A program made the translations under genes and the position numbers. Positions 63,113 to 64,000 of a stretch of 64,000 nucleotides of DNA are shown here, one piece after another. Each line of letters begins with the position of its first letter. Within the stretch, counting starts at the first letter, position 1. The DNA is from Hyphomicrobiales bacterium. Its GTDB lineage: Bacteria; Pseudomonadota; Alphaproteobacteria; Rhizobiales; Beijerinckiaceae. The DNA lies in the NCBI GenBank assembly GCA_900466745.1, contig UBNE01000002.1, positions 1-64,000 on the forward strand, in the 5' to 3' direction. The notes below the pieces were generated by a model, which saw nothing but the letters and a program-made list of their open reading frames with translations, made no database searches and had not been told where the DNA came from.

Positions 63113-64000
63113 TCAGCGCTGGGCGGCGGGACGCGGATCGATCGAGACGACGACCGACATGCCCGGCCGCAGCACATGCTTGCTGGTCGATTCGCGGTCG
63201 AGCGCGATGCGCACCGGCACGCGCTGCACGATCTTGGTGAAGTTGCCGGTCGCGTTGTCCGGCGGCAGCAGGGTGAAGACCGAGCCGGTGCCGCCGGCAA
63301 TGCCGCTGACCGTGCCGTGGAAGACCTGGCCCGGCAGCGCGTCGACCGTGACTGAGGCGCGGTCGCCGATCTTCAGCGGCGCGATCTGCGTCTCCTTGAA
63401 GTTGGCGTCGACATAGACCTGGTCGAGCGGGACGACCGACATCAGGCGCTTGCCGGCGCTGACGAGGTCGCCGAGCTGGACATTGGTGCTGGCGACGACG
63501 CCGTCGATCGGGGCGTTGACCTGGGTGAAGGAGAGGTCGCGCTCGGCCTTCTCCTCGGCCACCTTCAGCTCGTCGATCTGGCGGGCGGCCTCGACGCGCT
63601 GGGCCTCGAGAACCTTGATGTTGGCATCCGCCTGCACGACGCCGGCCTTGGCGCTGGCCAGCGCGGCGACGGCCTGGTCGCGCGCCGCGGTGGCGGCGTC
63701 GAGCGTCGCCTGGGAGCCGTAGGACTTGGCGGCCAGGCTGCTGGCGCGCTCGTAATCGGCGCTGGTGCGGGTGACGGCCGCCTCAGCCGAGCTCTGCTGC
63801 GCCTTGGCTTGCGCCAGCGCGGCGCGCCCGGCCTCGATCTGGCTGTCGATGCGCGCCAGCGTGGCTCGGGCGGTCGCGGTCTTGGCCCGGGCGCTGGCGA
63901 GCGCGATCCGCCAGTCGCCGTCGTCGAGCGTCACCAGCGGCTGGCCGGCCTTGACCTCCTGGTTCTGCACCACCGAGACCGTGGCGATGTTGGCCGCCAG
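63113..64000 (-). CDS. HlyD/EmrA-type membrane fusion protein, 5' part outside the window
   Basis: At least 295 codons; the frame runs through the window edge (LAANIATVSV is the first visible segment), so the N-terminal membrane helix is missing. Lipoyl-like half motif QEVKAGQPLVTLDDGDW, then a long coiled-coil hairpin (residues rich in Ala/Lys/Gln, about 30-140), INAPIDGV-type second lipoyl half (VNAPIDGVVASTNVQLGDL), and the beta-barrel part (DRASVTVDALPGQVFHGTVS). It links the inner-membrane EmrB-like pump to an outer-membrane channel. Confidence 0.9.
   Translation of the reverse strand: MAANIATVSVVQNQEVKAGQPLVTLDDGDWRIALASARAKTATARATLARIDSQIEAGRAALAQAKAQQSSAEAAVTRTSADYERASSLAAKSYGSQATLDAATAARDQAVAALASAKAGVVQADANIKVLEAQRVEAARQIDELKVAEEKAERDLSFTQVNAPIDGVVASTNVQLGDLVSAGKRLMSVVPLDQVYVDANFKETQIAPLKIGDRASVTVDALPGQVFHGTVSGIAGGTGSVFTLLPPDNATGNFTKIVQRVPVRIALDRESTSKHVLRPGMSVVVSIDPRPAAQR

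Noticed and set aside
61370..63355. Open frame antisense to the EmrB-like transporter
   Set aside because: Asp/Arg/His-rich shadow sequence; the transporter on the minus strand has 14 helices and family motifs.

Overview
The window is high-GC DNA that reads as chromosome of an alphaproteobacterium of the order Hyphomicrobiales (Rhizobiales). The pointers are an Irr-type Fur regulator with ICE-like operators, CpdR, an HWE histidine kinase, an Inh/Omp19-type lipoprotein, a tandem cold-shock-domain protein, the tsaD/gpsA block divergent from hemD-mic60-hemY, and a GTTC-N7-GTTC SOS box. Bosea or a close relative is my guess by inference; I could not run a database search. I saw no tRNA, rRNA, CRISPR array, replication origin or prophage.

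Layout. 1-2.1 kb: three orphan genes for exported or membrane proteins. 2.3-4.8 kb: a scrap yard of mobile DNA, with an SDR gene tail, an IS66 element lacking its left end, an IS3-family scrap and a frameshifted IS5-family remnant. 4.9-8 kb: an exported amidohydrolase and two small unknown genes. 8.1-17.7 kb: a sugar or sugar-acid uptake and oxidation locus with a complete CUT1-type ABC importer, two beta-hydroxyacid dehydrogenases, a D-2-hydroxyacid dehydrogenase and LacI and FadR-type regulators. 17.7-26.5 kb: a two-domain Inh protein, a TerB-like protein, a UbiA/DprE1-like pair, and on the opposite strand an SMR-like membrane protein, an NAD epimerase and a class III aminotransferase. 26.7-31 kb: an ABC-2 exporter, release factor 3 and an OmpW porin. 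31-36 kb: an Lrp regulator divergent from a cysteine dioxygenase, a GH19 lysozyme-like enzyme bracketed by repeats, a trans-sulfuration enzyme, TspO, CpdR and hypoxanthine phosphoribosyltransferase. 36.3-43 kb: a zinc-ribbon protein divergent from ftsE-ftsX, then DUF218 and PlsC genes, a small gene behind a LexA box, ChaC and DUF2125. 43.3-47.5 kb: an HWE kinase, rpoH and an RluA pseudouridine synthase. 47.7-54.4 kb: HemY-like and HemD-Mic60 fusion genes divergent from tsaD-gpsA-unknown-EVE. 54.5-59.5 kb: acs, RidA, an Omp19-like lipoprotein, a GNAT and the cold-shock protein. 59.8-61.3 kb: irr-bfd and bfr. 61.5-64 kb: an EmrB/EmrA-type efflux pair running off the window.

Connections. The ABC importer and its dehydrogenases probably take up and oxidise one carbohydrate or sugar acid. 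irr, bfd and bfr form an iron-storage module in which both transcription units carry ICE-like palindromes. The UbiA/DprE1 pair and the facing aminotransferase-epimerase-SMR operon look like parts of a lipid-linked sugar pathway. Two families of dispersed palindromes, a REP-like one and one with a cgaaaag...cttttcg core, sit between many genes.
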